Shown here: in pieces, positions 1-10,576 of the stretch
How the letters are laid out: each line of letters opens with the position of its first letter
Numbering within the stretch: position 1 is the stretch's first letter
Assembly (NCBI RefSeq): GCF_027912515.1
Contig: NZ_CP115464.1
Location: 2,852,001 to 2,916,000, forward strand
Origin: Brevundimonas sp. NIBR10
GTDB lineage: Bacteria > Pseudomonadota > Alphaproteobacteria > Caulobacterales > Caulobacteraceae
DNA: 64,000 nucleotides
Direction: 5' to 3'
Translations under genes and position numbers: made by a program
The notes under the pieces: generated by a model
Database searches by the model: none
What the model was told of the DNA's origin: nothing
The model's input: the letters and a program-made list of their open reading frames with translations, nothing else

Positions 1-789
1 GGTCTCGGCCCGCTTGCGCGACACGCCCGGCAGCCGGTCCAGCGAGGCCCGGGACTGCTGCGCCACCAGCCGCGCCACGTCGCGGGCATCGTCGGCGGTC
101 ATCGCATACTGGTGGACGATCTTCAGCGGATAGTCGCTGATCGCCATGTGCAGCTGGGCCAGCGAGCGCCAGCCGCCACCGACGGCATGCAGATGATCGG
201 CCGCGAACGGCTTGGCTACGGGCTTCAGGATGAGACCGACCCGGGCCCTCAGGCGATCGACGTCGAACCCTTCGGCGTCCGCCAGGCTGAAGGGGCCGAG
301 CGGAAGGGTGACGCCGGCCTCCAGCGCCCCTTCGCCGATCCGGATCAGCTCCAGGCTGGACCCGCCCATGTCGGCCACGACCCCTGCCGCCGACGGGTCC
401 CCTGCGATCACGCCCAGCGCCGAATAGTGCGCCTCCTCCTCGCCCGACAGGACGCGGACCTGCAGCCCGGTCTGGGCCGCCACCTGACCGCAGAAGTCGG
501 GGCCGTCGATGGCCTCGCGCACCGCCGCCGTCGCCGCGACGAAGGTATAGGCCGGCTTGACCCCCTCCAGCACCGCCGCGAACCGGCGCAGGGTGGTCAG
601 GGCCATGGTCACGCCCGCCGGCGACAGTCGACCCGTGGCAGGCAGGTCGCGGCCCAGACCCGCCAGGACCTTCTCGTTGAACACGGTCCAGATGGCCCGG
701 CCTTCCAGTCGGTACAGCACCATCCGCACCGAGTTCGACCCGATGTCGATCACGGCCGCCTCGCGGGGCGGCGCATAGATCACGTTCAT
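1..789 (-). CDS. ppx: Exopolyphosphatase / Ppx-GppA family phosphatase (C-terminus beyond window)
   Basis: Ppx/GppA enzymes are ASKHA-fold phosphatases that hydrolyse polyphosphate or pppGpp in the cytoplasm. The 263 visible codons start at ATG 789 and run off the left edge without a stop. The N-terminus shows the phosphate-1 motif ([14 protein letters not shown], about residues 13-26) and a second glycine loop ([13 protein letters not shown], about 137-149). The start overlaps the ppk stop as ATGA, so the two genes are translationally coupled and pair polyphosphate synthesis with breakdown. Ppx versus GppA cannot be separated from this fragment; the ppk linkage favours Ppx. Confidence 0.9.
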   Translation of the reverse strand, partial: MNVIYAPPREAAVIDIGSNSVRMVLYRLEGRAIWTVFNEKVLAGLGRDLPATGRLSPAGVTMALTTLRRFAAVLEGVKPAYTFVAATAAVREAIDGPDFCGQVAAQTGLQVRVLSGEEEAHYSALGVIAGDPSAAGVVADMGGSSLELIRIGEGALEAGVTLPLGPFSLADAEGFDVDRLRARVGLILKPVAKPFAADHLHAVGGGWRSLAQLHMAISDYPLKIVHQYAMTADDARDVARLVAQQSRASLDRLPGVSRKRAET

Positions 790-2999
790 CGACCCTGCCG
801 AACGTAGCGAAGCGCTTGCGGCTTGTTTTTCACCTTGCGGCCTCGCCCCGACAGGCTGGGATTGGTCATGAAATACTGGTGCGCAGAGAAGGGCCGATCA
901 GGGTCGGCGGTGACGCGGACATAGTCGCCGGCGGCGTTCAGCGACCAGCTCTGCATATCGTCCTTCAGATTGGCGACCATGATCTGGTCCAGGATCTGGT
1001 CATGGACCGTGGCGTTCCTGATCGGCGTCATCAGCTCGACCCGCCGGTTCAGATTGCGCTCCATCCAGTCGGCCGAAGAGATGAAGACCTTGGCCTTGTC
1101 GTGCGGCAGGTCGCGGCCGTTGGCGAAACAGATGATCCGGCTGTGCTCCAGGAACCGTCCGACGATCGACTTGACCCGGATGTTCTCCGACAGGCCGGGT
1201 ACTCCCGGTCTCAGGCAGCAGATGCCCCGCACCACCAGCTCGATCCGCACGCCCCACTGGCTGGCGCGGTACAGGGCGTCGATGATCTCGGGATCGACCA
1301 GGGCGTTCAGCTTGACCCAGATCGCCGCCGGCTTGCCCTTGGCCGCCGCCGCCATCTCCTGACCGATCAGTTCGATCAGCGTCGACTTCATGTTCAGCGG
1401 CGAGACGACCAGGGCTTCCAGGTCGTCGGGCTCGGCATAGCCGGTGATGTAGTTGAACACCCGCCCCGCATCGCGGGCCAGCACGGGGTCCGAGCTGAAC
1501 AGGCTGAGGTCGGTATAAACCTTGGCCGTCACCGGGTGATAGTTGCCGGTGCCGAAGTGGCAGTAGGTCTTCAGCGCCTCGCCCTCGCGCCGGACCACGA
1601 TGCTGAGCTTGGCGTGGGTCTTGTATTCGACGAAGCCGAAGACGACGTGAACCCCGGCCCGCTCCATCGCCCGGGCCCAGCGCAGATTGGCCTCCTCGTC
1701 GAACCGGGCCTTGATCTCGACCAGGGCGACGACGTTTTTCCCGTTCTCGGCCGCCTCGATCAGGGCGGCGACGATGGGGCTGTCCTTGGAGGTGCGGTAC
1801 AGGGTCTGTTTGATCGCGATGACGTTCGGGTCCCGCGCCGCCTGACGCAGGAACTGCACCACCACGTCGAAGCTCTCGAACGGGTGGTGGATCAGGATGT
1901 CCTTCTCGCGAACCGAGGCGAAGACGTCGCCGCCCTGGTCGCGGACCCGCTCGGGATAGCGGGGTTCATAGCCGGGGAATTTCAGCTCAGGATGGCCGTT
2001 CGGGATCAGCTCGGATAGCTGGGCCAGGCCCAGCATCCCGTTGACCATGACCACGTCCTGAGGCGCGGCCTCCAGTTCGCCGACGATGAAATCGCGCAGG
2101 TCGTCCGGCGTCGAGGCCTCGATCTTGATCCGCACGACCTCGCCCAGGCGGCGCTGCTTCAGCGCCTCCTCGTATTCCAGAACCAGATCCTCGGCCTCTT
2201 CCTCGATCTCGATGTCGCTGTCGCGGATCAGCCGGATCAGGCCCTTTTCCAGAACGTCGCAGCCGGGGAACAGGTGGTCGATGAACAGCAGGAGCAGGGT
2301 CTCGAGCGCCACGAACCGCCGCCGACCCGGCTTGGACCGGCCATCGGTCGGCAGCTCCCAGAACCTGCGCACCTGGGTCGGCACGGGCACCAGGGCATAG
2401 AGGGTCCGGCTGTCCGCCCGTCGCTTCAGCTTGAGCACCAGCGAGAAGCCCAGGTTGGGCAGGAACGGAAACGGGTGGGCCGGGTCGATGGCCAGCGGCG
2501 TCAGCACGGCGAACAGCTGGTTGAGGAACTCGGGTTCGAGCCGGTCCTTTTCGGTGCGGGTGATCCTGGCCGAATGGATGACCTCGATCCCGGCCTCCGT
2601 CAGCTCCTTGCGCAACTGGCCCCAGCGCAGCTGCTGCTCGGCCATCAGCTCGCCGGCCTGGACGTTGATCCGTTCCAGCTGTTCGGCCGGGGTCAGGCCG
2701 TCGGCGGAAAGCACACGCACCCGCTCGCGAACCTGGCCCTTCAGACCGGCGACCCGGGTCATGAAGAACTCGTCCAGATTGTTGGCCGAAATGGACAGGA
2801 ACCTCAGCCGTTCCAGCAGCGGATGGACGGGGTTGGCGGCCTCTTCCAGCACCCGGGTGTTGAACTTCAGCCAGCTGATCTCGCGGTTGAAGAACCGCTC
2901 GGGCGAGGTCATCAGGGCTTCGTCGAGCGCCAGCTGCGGCGCGCGGGAATCGGGGACCTCGGTCCCGGTCGTCGTGTCTGAGATGGCGGCGTCGGACAT
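786..2999 (-). CDS. ppk: Polyphosphate kinase 1
   Basis: PPK1 reversibly transfers the ATP gamma-phosphate to polyphosphate. The 737-residue product has normal family length. After a non-conserved 30-residue leader comes the N domain ([19 protein letters not shown]), then the phospholipase-D-like catalytic domains with the phosphohistidine segment [12 protein letters not shown], the GTGNYHP motif, and the second histidine in [10 protein letters not shown]. ppx overlaps downstream by four bases (ATGA) and hdaA lies 45 bases upstream, so the three may be one transcript. ATG 2999 is the annotated start; M30 before [10 protein letters not shown] is an alternative. Confidence 0.96.
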   Translation of the reverse strand: MSDAAISDTTTGTEVPDSRAPQLALDEALMTSPERFFNREISWLKFNTRVLEEAANPVHPLLERLRFLSISANNLDEFFMTRVAGLKGQVRERVRVLSADGLTPAEQLERINVQAGELMAEQQLRWGQLRKELTEAGIEVIHSARITRTEKDRLEPEFLNQLFAVLTPLAIDPAHPFPFLPNLGFSLVLKLKRRADSRTLYALVPVPTQVRRFWELPTDGRSKPGRRRFVALETLLLLFIDHLFPGCDVLEKGLIRLIRDSDIEIEEEAEDLVLEYEEALKQRRLGEVVRIKIEASTPDDLRDFIVGELEAAPQDVVMVNGMLGLAQLSELIPNGHPELKFPGYEPRYPERVRDQGGDVFASVREKDILIHHPFESFDVVVQFLRQAARDPNVIAIKQTLYRTSKDSPIVAALIEAAENGKNVVALVEIKARFDEEANLRWARAMERAGVHVVFGFVEYKTHAKLSIVVRREGEALKTYCHFGTGNYHPVTAKVYTDLSLFSSDPVLARDAGRVFNYITGYAEPDDLEALVVSPLNMKSTLIELIGQEMAAAAKGKPAAIWVKLNALVDPEIIDALYRASQWGVRIELVVRGICCLRPGVPGLSENIRVKSIVGRFLEHSRIICFANGRDLPHDKAKVFISSADWMERNLNRRVELMTPIRNATVHDQILDQIMVANLKDDMQSWSLNAAGDYVRVTADPDRPFSAHQYFMTNPSLSGRGRKVKNKPQALRYVRQGR

Positions 3000-3044
3000 G
3001 ACGAGCGTTCTGGGGTCAGTTTGTTACGGCTGCAACCGCCAAAG

Positions 3045-3704
3045 TCACTCGAACAGGTCGCCGCTGTCGGGATTGGCCTCGATCACCTGACGCGCCAGCA
3101 CCCGGGTCACGGGCCGGTGCTCGGCGTCGAGCCGCGCCACGATGTCCGCCGCCGCCTGGGCCGAGCGGTCGATGCGACGGACCAGATAGTCGATGACGTC
3201 CTCGGCCGGGGTGATGCTTCGCTCGGCAAACCGGGCCCGCAGGATGGCGGATAGCACCGCGTCGTCGGGCGCCTCCATCGCTACGACCCTCAAGGCATCG
3301 AGCCGGGACCTGAGATCGGGCACGCTGACGTCCCAGCGGCGCGGGGAGGGGCGTGAGACCAGCAACAGGGCCCCGCCATCCGCCTGGGCCAGGTTGATCA
3401 GGTGGAACAGGGTCTCGTCGTCGGCGTCCTGGGCGATGTCCAGTAGCACGGGCCGGCCTTCCAGCTCGATCGGATCGGCCGTCGCCGCCTCGGCGCCGAC
3501 GAGGGCCAGGGCGCCGACACGTTCCGCCCACAGCCGGGCCAGATGGCTCTTGCCGCAACCGGCGGGTCCGCACAGGGCCATGACCCGCCCGGCGTCGTCG
3601 GGCCAGCGGTCCAGGATGGCGGCGGCCTCGGCGTTGCAGTTCGACCGGACGAACGCCGGATCGACCCCGTCACTTTGCAGCGGGAGGCGAAGCTGATCGG
3701 TCAT
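3045..3704 (-). CDS. hdaA: HdaA, DnaA-related regulator of replication initiation
   Basis: Hda/HdaA proteins are DnaA-AAA homologues that, with the DNA-loaded sliding clamp, stimulate ATP hydrolysis by DnaA and limit re-initiation. The 219-residue product begins with the clamp-binding motif QLRLPL (residues 4-9), has a P-loop (GPAGCGKS, 46-53), a Walker B-like strand (PVLLDIAQDAD), and lacks the DnaA DNA-binding domain IV. ATG 3704 is chosen because it puts the clamp motif at the extreme N-terminus, as in known Hda proteins; a longer start at 3722 adds six unlikely residues. The Caulobacter name hdaA is inferred from taxon. Confidence 0.85.
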   Translation of the reverse strand: MTDQLRLPLQSDGVDPAFVRSNCNAEAAAILDRWPDDAGRVMALCGPAGCGKSHLARLWAERVGALALVGAEAATADPIELEGRPVLLDIAQDADDETLFHLINLAQADGGALLLVSRPSPRRWDVSVPDLRSRLDALRVVAMEAPDDAVLSAILRARFAERSITPAEDVIDYLVRRIDRSAQAAADIVARLDAEHRPVTRVLARQVIEANPDSGDLFE

Positions 3705-3807
3705 GGTTCGACGCGCGAGCATGCCGCCACCCTAGCCTCGATCGGCCGGATGTCGGTTAACGGCGATGACGGTGAGGTGGACAAGCGCCTGGCCCTGTGG
3801 ATCGCCT

Positions 3808-4095
3808 TCAGACGAGGGCCGCCAGCGCCGGATTGACCTTGGTCGCCTCGAACTCGACGATCGCATAATCCGCCACGCCATGGATCTTGAACGGGTCTTC
3901 CTCCAGCACGGCCGTCAGAGCCTCCCGGTCCAGCTTGCTGCTGACGATGAAGACGCCGCCGGTGCGCGGAACCTGAGGCCCGGCGACCAGCAACAGGCCA
4001 CTGGCGACATGCTGATCCAGCCAGTCACGATGCTCGGCACGCACCGCGTCCACGCGTTCGGCCGGAGCGGTATAGGTCAGGGTGACGACGAACAT
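3808..4095 (-). CDS. YciI-like domain protein
   Basis: A 95-residue protein of the YciI/YCII family, small ferredoxin-like alpha-beta barrels of mostly unknown function. It shows the usual pattern: an N-terminal strand ([11 protein letters not shown]), the R-x-x-H-R-D-W-L helix (about residues 19-26), a central 'GLLLVAGPQ' and the C-terminal '[18 protein letters not shown]', with the histidine and aspartate proposed as a catalytic pair in this family. It lies between hdaA (same strand, about 100 bases downstream) and divergent aspS. A specific reaction cannot be assigned. Confidence 0.8.
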   Translation of the reverse strand: MFVVTLTYTAPAERVDAVRAEHRDWLDQHVASGLLLVAGPQVPRTGGVFIVSSKLDREALTAVLEEDPFKIHGVADYAIVEFEATKVNPALAALV

Positions 4096-4274
4096 GCGCT
4101 TCCTCGTGGGCTTCGATCTCGCTGATATGTGGATTCGGCCGAAGGTTCACAATGCGATGTGGGGCAGGAGAGGCGGCGCGCACCCGTCCGACCTTGACTT
4201 TCGGGGGCGATGATGCGCCCTTCCGCGCCTTCCAATTCCCGCCGTTTCGCGGCCCGATACAGACGAAATCCCTC

Positions 4275-6053
4275 ATGCACGCCTATCGCTCCCACACCTG
4301 CGGCGCCCTCCGAATCGCGGATGCGGGGGCCAATGTCCGCCTGTCCGGCTGGGTCCACAGGAAGCGTGACCACGGTGGCCTGCTGTTCATCGACCTGCGC
4401 GACCACTATGGCCTGACCCAGCTGGTGCTGCACCCCGAGACGCCGGGCTTCGAGGCCGTCGAGCGGCTGCGAGCCGAGAGCGTGATCCGGGTGGACGGCG
4501 AGGTCGTGGCCCGCGACGCCTCGGTCATCAACGCCACCCTGCCGACCGGCGAGATCGAGCTGAAGGTCACCGGCGTCGAGGTCCTGTCCGAAGCCGCCGA
4601 ACTGCCGCTGCCGGTCTTCGGCGAGCCGGAATACCCCGAGGAACTGCGCCTCAAGCACCGCTACCTCGATCTGCGCCGCGAGACACTGCACAAGAACATC
4701 GTGCTGCGCAGCCGCGTGATCTCGTCGATCCGCCAGCGCATGGTCAACCAGGGGTTCCTAGAATACCAGACGCCGATCCTGACGGCGTCGAGCCCTGAAG
4801 GTGCCCGCGACTTCCTGGTGCCGTCGCGCCTGCATCCCGGCAAATTCTACGCCCTTCCGCAGGCCCCCCAGCAGTTCAAGCAACTGCTGATGGTCTCGGG
4901 CTTCGATCGCTATTTCCAGATCGCGCCCTGCTTCCGCGACGAGGACCTGCGCGCCGACCGTTCGCTGGAGTTCTATCAGCTCGACGTCGAGATGAGCTTC
5001 GTTACCCAAGAGGATGTTTTTGCTGCGATCGAGCCCGTCATGCACGGGGTGTTCGAGGAGTTCGCCGACGGCAAGTCGGTCACCCCCTATCCCTTCCCGC
5101 GCATCCCCTACCGAGACTCCATCGCCTGGTACGGCACCGACAAGCCGGACACCCGCAACCCGATCAAGATGGCGGACGTCTCGGAGCAGTTCCGCGACGG
5201 CGGGTTCGGCCTGTTCGCGAAGATCCTCGGCGCGGATGCGAAGAACGCCGTCTGGGCGATCCCGGCAGCCGGCGGCGGATCGCGCGCCTTCTGCGACCGG
5301 ATGAACTCCTGGGCCCAGGGCGAGGGCCAGCCGGGCCTCGGCTATATCTTCTGGTCGGACGACAACAACGCCTGGGGCGGGCCGATCGCCAAAAACCTCG
5401 GTGCCGAGGCGACCGATGCCCTGATGGCGGGTCTGGGACTCGGCAAGGGCGACGCGGCCTTCTTCGTCGCCGGTGACCCGTCCGTCTTCTACAAGTTCGC
5501 CGGTTCGGCCCGGACCCGGCTGGGCACGGAGCTGAAGTTGATCGACGAGGGTCGGTTCGAGTTCTGCTGGATCGTCGACTTCCCCATGTTCGAATGGTCG
5601 GACGAGGAGAAGAAGGTCGACTTCAGCCACAACCCCTTCTCGATGCCCCAGGGCGAGCTTGAGGCGCTTACGACCAAGGATCCGCTCGATATCCTGGCCT
5701 ATCAGTACGACATCGTCTGCAACGGCTATGAACTGTGCTCGGGTGCGATCCGGAACCACAAGGCCGAGATCATGCTGAAGGCCTTCGAGATCGCGGGCTA
5801 TGACGCCTCGGTGGTCGAGGATCAGTTCGGCGGCATGTTGAACGCCTTCCGCTACGGCGCACCACCGCACGGCGGTCTGGCCCCCGGCATCGACCGTATC
5901 GTCATGCTGCTGGCCAACCAGGTCGCGATCCGCGAGGTCATCGCCTTCCCGCTGAACCAGCAGGGCGAGGATCTGCTGATGAACGCCCCGACCGAGGCCG
6001 GCGAACGTCAGCTGAAGGACGTCCACATCCGCACGGCCCTGCCGCTCAAATAG
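4275..6053 (+). CDS. aspS: Aspartyl-tRNA synthetase
   Basis: A class II synthetase that charges tRNA-Asp. The 592-residue length is that of the bacterial type. The OB-fold anticodon domain comes first ([20 protein letters not shown], about residues 24-43), then motif 2 ([18 protein letters not shown]), the bacterial GAD insertion, and motif 3 ([14 protein letters not shown]) near the end. ATG 4275 ([10 protein letters not shown]) is preferred because it matches the family N-terminus; the frame is open upstream to 4152 but that leader is not family-like. Whether it is discriminating, or also charges tRNA-Asn, cannot be decided without checking gatCAB elsewhere. Confidence 0.97.
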   Translation: MHAYRSHTCGALRIADAGANVRLSGWVHRKRDHGGLLFIDLRDHYGLTQLVLHPETPGFEAVERLRAESVIRVDGEVVARDASVINATLPTGEIELKVTGVEVLSEAAELPLPVFGEPEYPEELRLKHRYLDLRRETLHKNIVLRSRVISSIRQRMVNQGFLEYQTPILTASSPEGARDFLVPSRLHPGKFYALPQAPQQFKQLLMVSGFDRYFQIAPCFRDEDLRADRSLEFYQLDVEMSFVTQEDVFAAIEPVMHGVFEEFADGKSVTPYPFPRIPYRDSIAWYGTDKPDTRNPIKMADVSEQFRDGGFGLFAKILGADAKNAVWAIPAAGGGSRAFCDRMNSWAQGEGQPGLGYIFWSDDNNAWGGPIAKNLGAEATDALMAGLGLGKGDAAFFVAGDPSVFYKFAGSARTRLGTELKLIDEGRFEFCWIVDFPMFEWSDEEKKVDFSHNPFSMPQGELEALTTKDPLDILAYQYDIVCNGYELCSGAIRNHKAEIMLKAFEIAGYDASVVEDQFGGMLNAFRYGAPPHGGLAPGIDRIVMLLANQVAIREVIAFPLNQQGEDLLMNAPTEAGERQLKDVHIRTALPLK

Positions 6054-6358
6054 GCCGGCGAGGCGGCGATGGTAGGAGTATAGGAAAAAAGACCTATTCA
6101 TCCCTTGCTCATCGCTGTATCCGTTCCCATCTCGTCGCCGGGTCTTTGACAAGGCGATGAGACGAACTTCTGCGAAGCTACGTCGTGCAGGCAGAGTAGA
6201 GCTTGACGCGATCTCCGAGCTTGGCCACCCAAGCCATTGAATTCAGGTGCGTGACCAGGCCAATGTCACCCTATGTCACCCAGGGATTTGGCACGGTGAC
6301 AAAAGCAACGCCGCAGGCCATGCGCCGCGCGTGAACCCCGGCTCGGACGCCGATCGGT
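6054..6358. other. Intergenic stretch between aspS and pentapeptide gene
   Basis: About 305 bases without a convincing gene, less GC-rich than its surroundings. It contains a short direct repeat (ATGTCACCC, twice around 6264-6281). No tRNA fold, strong hairpin terminator or insertion-sequence end was seen. It separates two convergent genes, so no promoter is required here. Confidence 0.5.
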
Positions 6359-7252
6359 TCAGTCAGCTGCCGCGTAGTGCCGCACGATCGAGGGCGGGGC
6401 CGGCGGTGCGGGTGGCCTCGGCACCGCCGGCCGGACGACCATCATCCGGCTCCGGCAAGGCGTGGCGCGCAGCGACCCGGGCAGGCGGGTATTGTCGTCG
6501 CCACAGGCCTCCGACACCTGGCTCTGGGTCAGGCCGCGGGCGCGCGACAGGTCCACGCCCCGGATATCGACGCGGCGCAGCGAGGCCCCGGCGAAGTTGG
6601 CGCGACCGAAGACGGCGCCGGTGAAGCGGGCGTTGTCCATCTCGGCGTTCTGAAAGTTCGCGCCCGAGAAGTCGCCGCCGCCCATGTTGGACGCCTGCAT
6701 CTCCGCCCCCACGAAGGAAGCGTTGCGCGCGCTGACATTGGCCAGGGTCGCGCCCATCAGCTCGGCGTCGTTCAGGTTGGCGTCGGCCAGGACCGCCCCG
6801 TTCATGTTCACGCCCATCAACTCGGCACCCGACAGGTTGGCCCGGCTGAGGTTGGCCCGCGAGAAGACGGCTCCGGCCGACGAGGCTCCGCTCAGCGACG
6901 TGTCCACGAACACCGAGGCGGTGAAGTTGGCCCCGTTGATCTCCGCGCCGCGCATGTCGGCGTGGGTGAAGTCGCTGGACGAGAAGTTGGAGCCGACCAT
7001 CTCTGCCCCGCGCAGGTTCGAGCCGACCAGGGTCGCCGAAATGAAGGTCGCACCGTTGAAGGTGGCCCCCGACAGGTTCCGGCCCGACAGCTCACACCGG
7101 TTGCACGACCCGCCCAGCGAGATGGTCCGGGCCACGTCGCGGTCCTGAACGCTCAGCCGGACCTCGGCGAGCGCGGACGTTCCGGCCAGGACGGCGGACG
7201 CGCCGAGAGCCGTGGCGAGGAGGCGATGGAGAGGGCGAGCGATCTGTTTCAC
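6359..7252 (-). CDS. Secreted pentapeptide-repeat protein (larger paralogue)
   Basis: A 297-residue protein with a Sec-type signal peptide (about 1-29, ending TSALAE) followed by a right-handed quadrilateral beta-helix of about 35 A(D/N)LXX repeats (for example LSGATFNGATFISATLVGSNL) from about residue 50 to 240. Just before the helix is a CNRC pair (C-x-x-C). The repeats stop before 'GVDLSRARGLTQSQVSEACGD', and the tail is proline-rich. The smaller paralogue at 7315-7806 is upstream on the same strand, 62 bases away. Function is unknown; pentapeptide proteins include DNA-gyrase mimics, but a periplasmic location argues against that. Confidence 0.85.
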   Translation of the reverse strand: MKQIARPLHRLLATALGASAVLAGTSALAEVRLSVQDRDVARTISLGGSCNRCELSGRNLSGATFNGATFISATLVGSNLRGAEMVGSNFSSSDFTHADMRGAEINGANFTASVFVDTSLSGASSAGAVFSRANLSRANLSGAELMGVNMNGAVLADANLNDAELMGATLANVSARNASFVGAEMQASNMGGGDFSGANFQNAEMDNARFTGAVFGRANFAGASLRRVDIRGVDLSRARGLTQSQVSEACGDDNTRLPGSLRATPCRSRMMVVRPAVPRPPAPPAPPSIVRHYAAAD

Positions 7253-7314
7253 GAGCTCTCAATGCCCCCGAACGCCCACGGGGCCTACTTAAATCGCGGT
7301 AAGAATGGAGGTCT

Positions 7315-7806
7315 TCAGCAGGCGGGAATGTGCAGGCTGCCAGGCAGGACGGTCGCTTCGTCGCCGCACGCGCGGTTCAACTGGGCCTGCGTCAGACCCG
7401 TTGCCCGCGCCATCTCGGCGCCGGAGAAGTTGGTCCCGACCAGGGTCGCGCCTGCGAAATTGGCCCCCTCCAGATAGGTCCCGACGAAGCTGGCGTTGGT
7501 CAGATCGGCCCGCGAGAAGTTCGACGACGAGAACACTGCGCCGTAGGCTTCGACATCCCTCATGTCGGCACCGGAAAACCGGGTGCGGTTCATGACGCTG
7601 AGGCTCAGGTCCGACTGGCGCAGCCGCGATCCCGACAGGTTCAGGCCGTTCGCCTCCAGCCCGGAGAAGTCGCCCTGGAACAGGTTGCAGCCCGAACAAC
7701 TGGCCCCGCCACGCACTCGCGCGATCTGGCCCGCGTTCTGTGCCGAGGCGGGCAGGGCAGCCGCAAAGATGGCGGCGGCGAGTGTGGAAATCAGGATCGG
7801 CTTCAT
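7315..7806 (-). CDS. Secreted pentapeptide-repeat protein (smaller paralogue)
   Basis: A 163-residue protein with a signal peptide ([23 protein letters not shown]), a C-S-G-C pair just before the repeat region, and about 18 pentapeptide repeats ([21 protein letters not shown]). It ends with '[30 protein letters not shown]', closely parallel to the end of the repeat region in the neighbour (6359-7252), so the two arose by duplication. ATG 7806 is preferred over 7833 because it gives a clean signal peptide. Likely periplasmic or exported; role unknown. Confidence 0.85.
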   Translation of the reverse strand: MKPILISTLAAAIFAAALPASAQNAGQIARVRGGASCSGCNLFQGDFSGLEANGLNLSGSRLRQSDLSLSVMNRTRFSGADMRDVEAYGAVFSSSNFSRADLTNASFVGTYLEGANFAGATLVGTNFSGAEMARATGLTQAQLNRACGDEATVLPGSLHIPAC

Positions 7807-7958
7807 CGACAGGCTCCGGCTGTGGCGCACCACGGATCGATCCTGAACCGAAAAGGTTTCAATCCTCCTTTCAGACGGTTGGTCGGGCCGGGCGGCTTGA
7901 CTCGAACGCGACCCGGGGCGAGTCGGGCATCTGGAAACGATCTCGAAAAGGAGACGCC

Positions 7959-9263
7959 GTGAGCGAGGACGCCCGCCTTCGATACCTGACCGGTTTCGGC
8001 AACCACTTCGCCACCGAGGCGGTCGAAGGCGCTCTGCCGGTCGGCAAGAACTCGCCCCAGCGCACCCCGTTCGGACTCTATGCGGAACAGCTGTCAGGCA
8101 CCGCCTTTACCGCGCCTCGGGTCGAGAACCGCCGCAGCTGGCTGTACCGCCTGCGCCCCGCCGCCAACCACGCCGCCTTCAGGCCCTGGGCCGGCGCATC
8201 GCTGCTGAAGTCCGCGCCGTTCGACCGACCGGCCGACCCCAACCGCCTGCGCTGGGATCCTCTGCCGATGCCGGAGGCGTCGCAGGATTTCGTCGAGGGG
8301 CTGGTGACCTACGGCGGCAACGGCGATGTGGCGACCGGGGCCGGCATCGGTATCCACCTCTATGCCTGCGACCGGTCCATGCAGGACCGGGCCTTCTTCA
8401 ACGCCGACGGCGAGATGCTGATCGTACCTCAAGAGGGCCGGCTGACCATCACGACGGAGTTCGGCGTGATGGCGGTGGAACCGCAGGAGATGGCCCTGAT
8501 CCCGCGCGGCGTCCGTTTCCGGGTCGCCGTCGAGGGACCATCCCGCGGCTATGTCTGCGAGAATTACGGGGGCTTGTTCCGCCTGCCCGACCTCGGCCCC
8601 ATCGGCTCCAACGGTCTGGCCAACCCGCGCGATTTCGAGACGCCGGTCGCCGCCTATGAGGACATCGACGAACCCTGCGAACTGATCCAGAAATTCCAGG
8701 GCGGTCTGTGGGCGACGATCCTGGACCACTCGCCGTTCGACGTCGTCGCCTGGCACGGCAACCTGGCCCCGTGCCGCTATGATCTGCGACGGTTCAACAC
8801 GATCAATACGGTCAGCTACGACCATCCCGACCCCTCGATCTTCACCGTCCTGACCAGCCCGTCAGAGGTGCCGGGCACGGCCAACTGCGACTTCGTGATC
8901 TTCCCGCCGCGCTGGATGGTGGCCGAACACACCTTCCGTCCGCCCTGGTTCCACAGGAACGTCATGAGCGAGTTCATGGGGCTGGTGACAGGGGTCTATG
9001 ATGCCAAGGCCGGCGGCTTCGCGCCCGGTGGGGCCTCGCTGCACAACCAGATGAGCGGTCACGGCCCGGATCAGGCCAGCTACGGCGGGGCCATCCAGGC
9101 CGACCTCAAGCCGCACAAGATCGCCGATACCCTGGCATTCATGTTCGAGAGCCGCTGGGTGATCCGCCCGACCGACTTCGCGATGGAGGCTCCTACGATG
9201 CAGCTCGACTACGACGACGTCTGGGCCGGGTTCGACAAGGGGCGGGTTCCTCCGAACGCATAG
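7959..9263 (+). CDS. hmgA: Homogentisate 1,2-dioxygenase
   Basis: This non-haem Fe(II) enzyme opens homogentisate to maleylacetoacetate in tyrosine/phenylalanine catabolism. The 434-residue product has the family N-terminus ([34 protein letters not shown]) and the cupin core with iron-ligand regions around '[27 protein letters not shown]' and 'NQMSGHGPD'. The start is GTG 7959, directly after AAAAGGAGA; the frame is open further upstream but lacks family similarity there. No maleylacetoacetate isomerase or dedicated fumarylacetoacetase is adjacent, so the rest of the pathway must lie elsewhere, unless the FAH-family gene at 50086 contributes. Confidence 0.96.
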   Translation: MSEDARLRYLTGFGNHFATEAVEGALPVGKNSPQRTPFGLYAEQLSGTAFTAPRVENRRSWLYRLRPAANHAAFRPWAGASLLKSAPFDRPADPNRLRWDPLPMPEASQDFVEGLVTYGGNGDVATGAGIGIHLYACDRSMQDRAFFNADGEMLIVPQEGRLTITTEFGVMAVEPQEMALIPRGVRFRVAVEGPSRGYVCENYGGLFRLPDLGPIGSNGLANPRDFETPVAAYEDIDEPCELIQKFQGGLWATILDHSPFDVVAWHGNLAPCRYDLRRFNTINTVSYDHPDPSIFTVLTSPSEVPGTANCDFVIFPPRWMVAEHTFRPPWFHRNVMSEFMGLVTGVYDAKAGGFAPGGASLHNQMSGHGPDQASYGGAIQADLKPHKIADTLAFMFESRWVIRPTDFAMEAPTMQLDYDDVWAGFDKGRVPPNA

Positions 9264-9277
9264 CGACCACAAAGATG

Positions 9278-9306
9278 GTGTCGTGAAACTGACAAGGCTC
9301 TGACAT
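9278..9306 (+). promoter_or_regulatory. Candidate Pho box upstream of the phytase gene
   Basis: Three 7-mers with an 11-base period: GTGTCGT, CTGACAA (9289-9295) and CTGACAT (9300-9306), separated by four-base spacers. The PhoB box is built from CTGTCAT-like 7-mers with exactly this spacing; the last two each differ from it by one or two bases and the first by two. It lies 73 bases upstream of the phytase ATG. PhoB control of a phytase would be expected; this is a motif match only. Confidence 0.5.
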
Positions 9307-9378
9307 CAACCGCCCCTAAGGCGGCGGCGCGGGGGCCGGGCGGCCTTTCGTGACGAACGGATGAGATTGGGACGGGCC

Positions 9379-10485
9379 ATGAATCGCTTGAAAACCCTGG
9401 CGCTGGTCGCCGCCGGCGCGAGTGCCCTCATGCTCGCCTCCTGCGCCACCACGGCCCCAACCGGTGAAGAAACCGGCGCGTCAGACTCGGCCGGGATGAC
9501 GGTCGGCGTCGGCACGCCGGTTCTCGCGTCGGCCGAGACGGTCGCGGTCGGCACGGCCAACGCCGACGCCGCCGACGATCCGGCGATCTGGGTCGATCGG
9601 GCGGACCCGAACCGGGCCGTGATCTTCGGCACCGACAAGAAGGCCGGCCTCTACGCCTATCGGCTCGACGGATCGGTCTTGCAGAACCTGGCTGGCGGAC
9701 AGCCGAACAACGTCGACCTGCGCGAAGGCTTCGTGATCGACGGCCGGGCGCAGGTTCTGGTCGCGACCAGCGACCGCAGTCTCGACCGGTTCGGCATCGT
9801 CCTGTTCATCATGGATCCCGCGACGCTCCAGACCCGCCAATGGGGATTGATCCCCGTCGACCTCGACGAGCCCTACGGCCTGTGTGTCGGCAAGCGCGGC
9901 GATGGTTTCATCGTGATCATCAACGGGACGGACGGTCAGGTCCGCCAGGTTGCCGTATCCGTCGGCCCCGACGGCAATCCCGTCGGCATGGTCGAGAAGC
10001 GATACGACGTCGGCAGCCAGACCGAGGGCTGCGTCATCGATGAAGAGGCGGGCGTTGTCTACATCGGCGAAGAGGCCCGGGGCGTCTGGCGCTATTCGCT
10101 GGATCCGGCGCGGGGCTCGCGTCGTGAGTCCATTGCCCGTGCGCCGAGCGACGTCCTGGCTCCCGATGTCGAGGGCCTGGCCCTGCTGAAGGAGAACGGC
10201 GCGACCTGGCTCATGGCGTCCAGCCAGGGCGATTCCGCCTTCTCGATCTGGCGCGTCGATGGGTCCACCACCTATCGCGGCCGGTTCTCGGTCGTGGCCG
10301 GCGGCGGAATCGACGCCGTGACCGGGACGGACGGCATTGCCGCCATCGCCGGCCCGATCGGCGGCTATGCCCAAGGCCTGATCGTGGTCCAGGACGACGT
10401 CGATGAAATCCCCGGTTCGACCGGCGAGCGCCAGAACTTCAAACTGGTGGACTGGGCCGCGATCAAGGCGGCGCTCGGCCTCTGA
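9379..10485 (+). CDS. Beta-propeller 3-phytase, predicted lipoprotein
   Basis: Beta-propeller phytases release phosphate from phytate using calcium. The 368-residue product has a lipoprotein signal (lipobox LASC, about residues 17-20). The propeller follows, with family motifs DDPAIWV, FGTDKKAGLYAYRLDG, NNVDLR, 'EGCVIDEEAGVVYIGEEARGVWRY' and 'DVEGLAL'. The start at ATG 9379 gives the cleanest lipoprotein signal; an ATG six codons upstream is possible. A candidate Pho box precedes it. It is the last gene before the type II secretion locus, making it a plausible export substrate; Caulobacter type II secretion is known to export a phosphatase lipoprotein (ElpS). Confidence 0.88.
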   Translation: MNRLKTLALVAAGASALMLASCATTAPTGEETGASDSAGMTVGVGTPVLASAETVAVGTANADAADDPAIWVDRADPNRAVIFGTDKKAGLYAYRLDGSVLQNLAGGQPNNVDLREGFVIDGRAQVLVATSDRSLDRFGIVLFIMDPATLQTRQWGLIPVDLDEPYGLCVGKRGDGFIVIINGTDGQVRQVAVSVGPDGNPVGMVEKRYDVGSQTEGCVIDEEAGVVYIGEEARGVWRYSLDPARGSRRESIARAPSDVLAPDVEGLALLKENGATWLMASSQGDSAFSIWRVDGSTTYRGRFSVVAGGGIDAVTGTDGIAAIAGPIGGYAQGLIVVQDDVDEIPGSTGERQNFKLVDWAAIKAALGL

Positions 10486-10576
10486 TCGGGGCTCGTCTGG
10501 ACAATCTGACCGTCCTGCCCGATGGAGAGCCCATGCTGGCTTTCCGCCCTGCAAGTCAGCCGCCGTCGGTGCGGAC

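Noticed and set aside
4758..6152. Long 464-residue minus-strand frame
   Set aside because: Entirely antisense to aspS; it is a GC-rich codon shadow with no family motifs.
6359..7252. Quinolone-resistance (Qnr-like) protein
   Set aside because: The proteins have signal peptides and lack Qnr length and loop features; Qnr acts in the cytoplasm.
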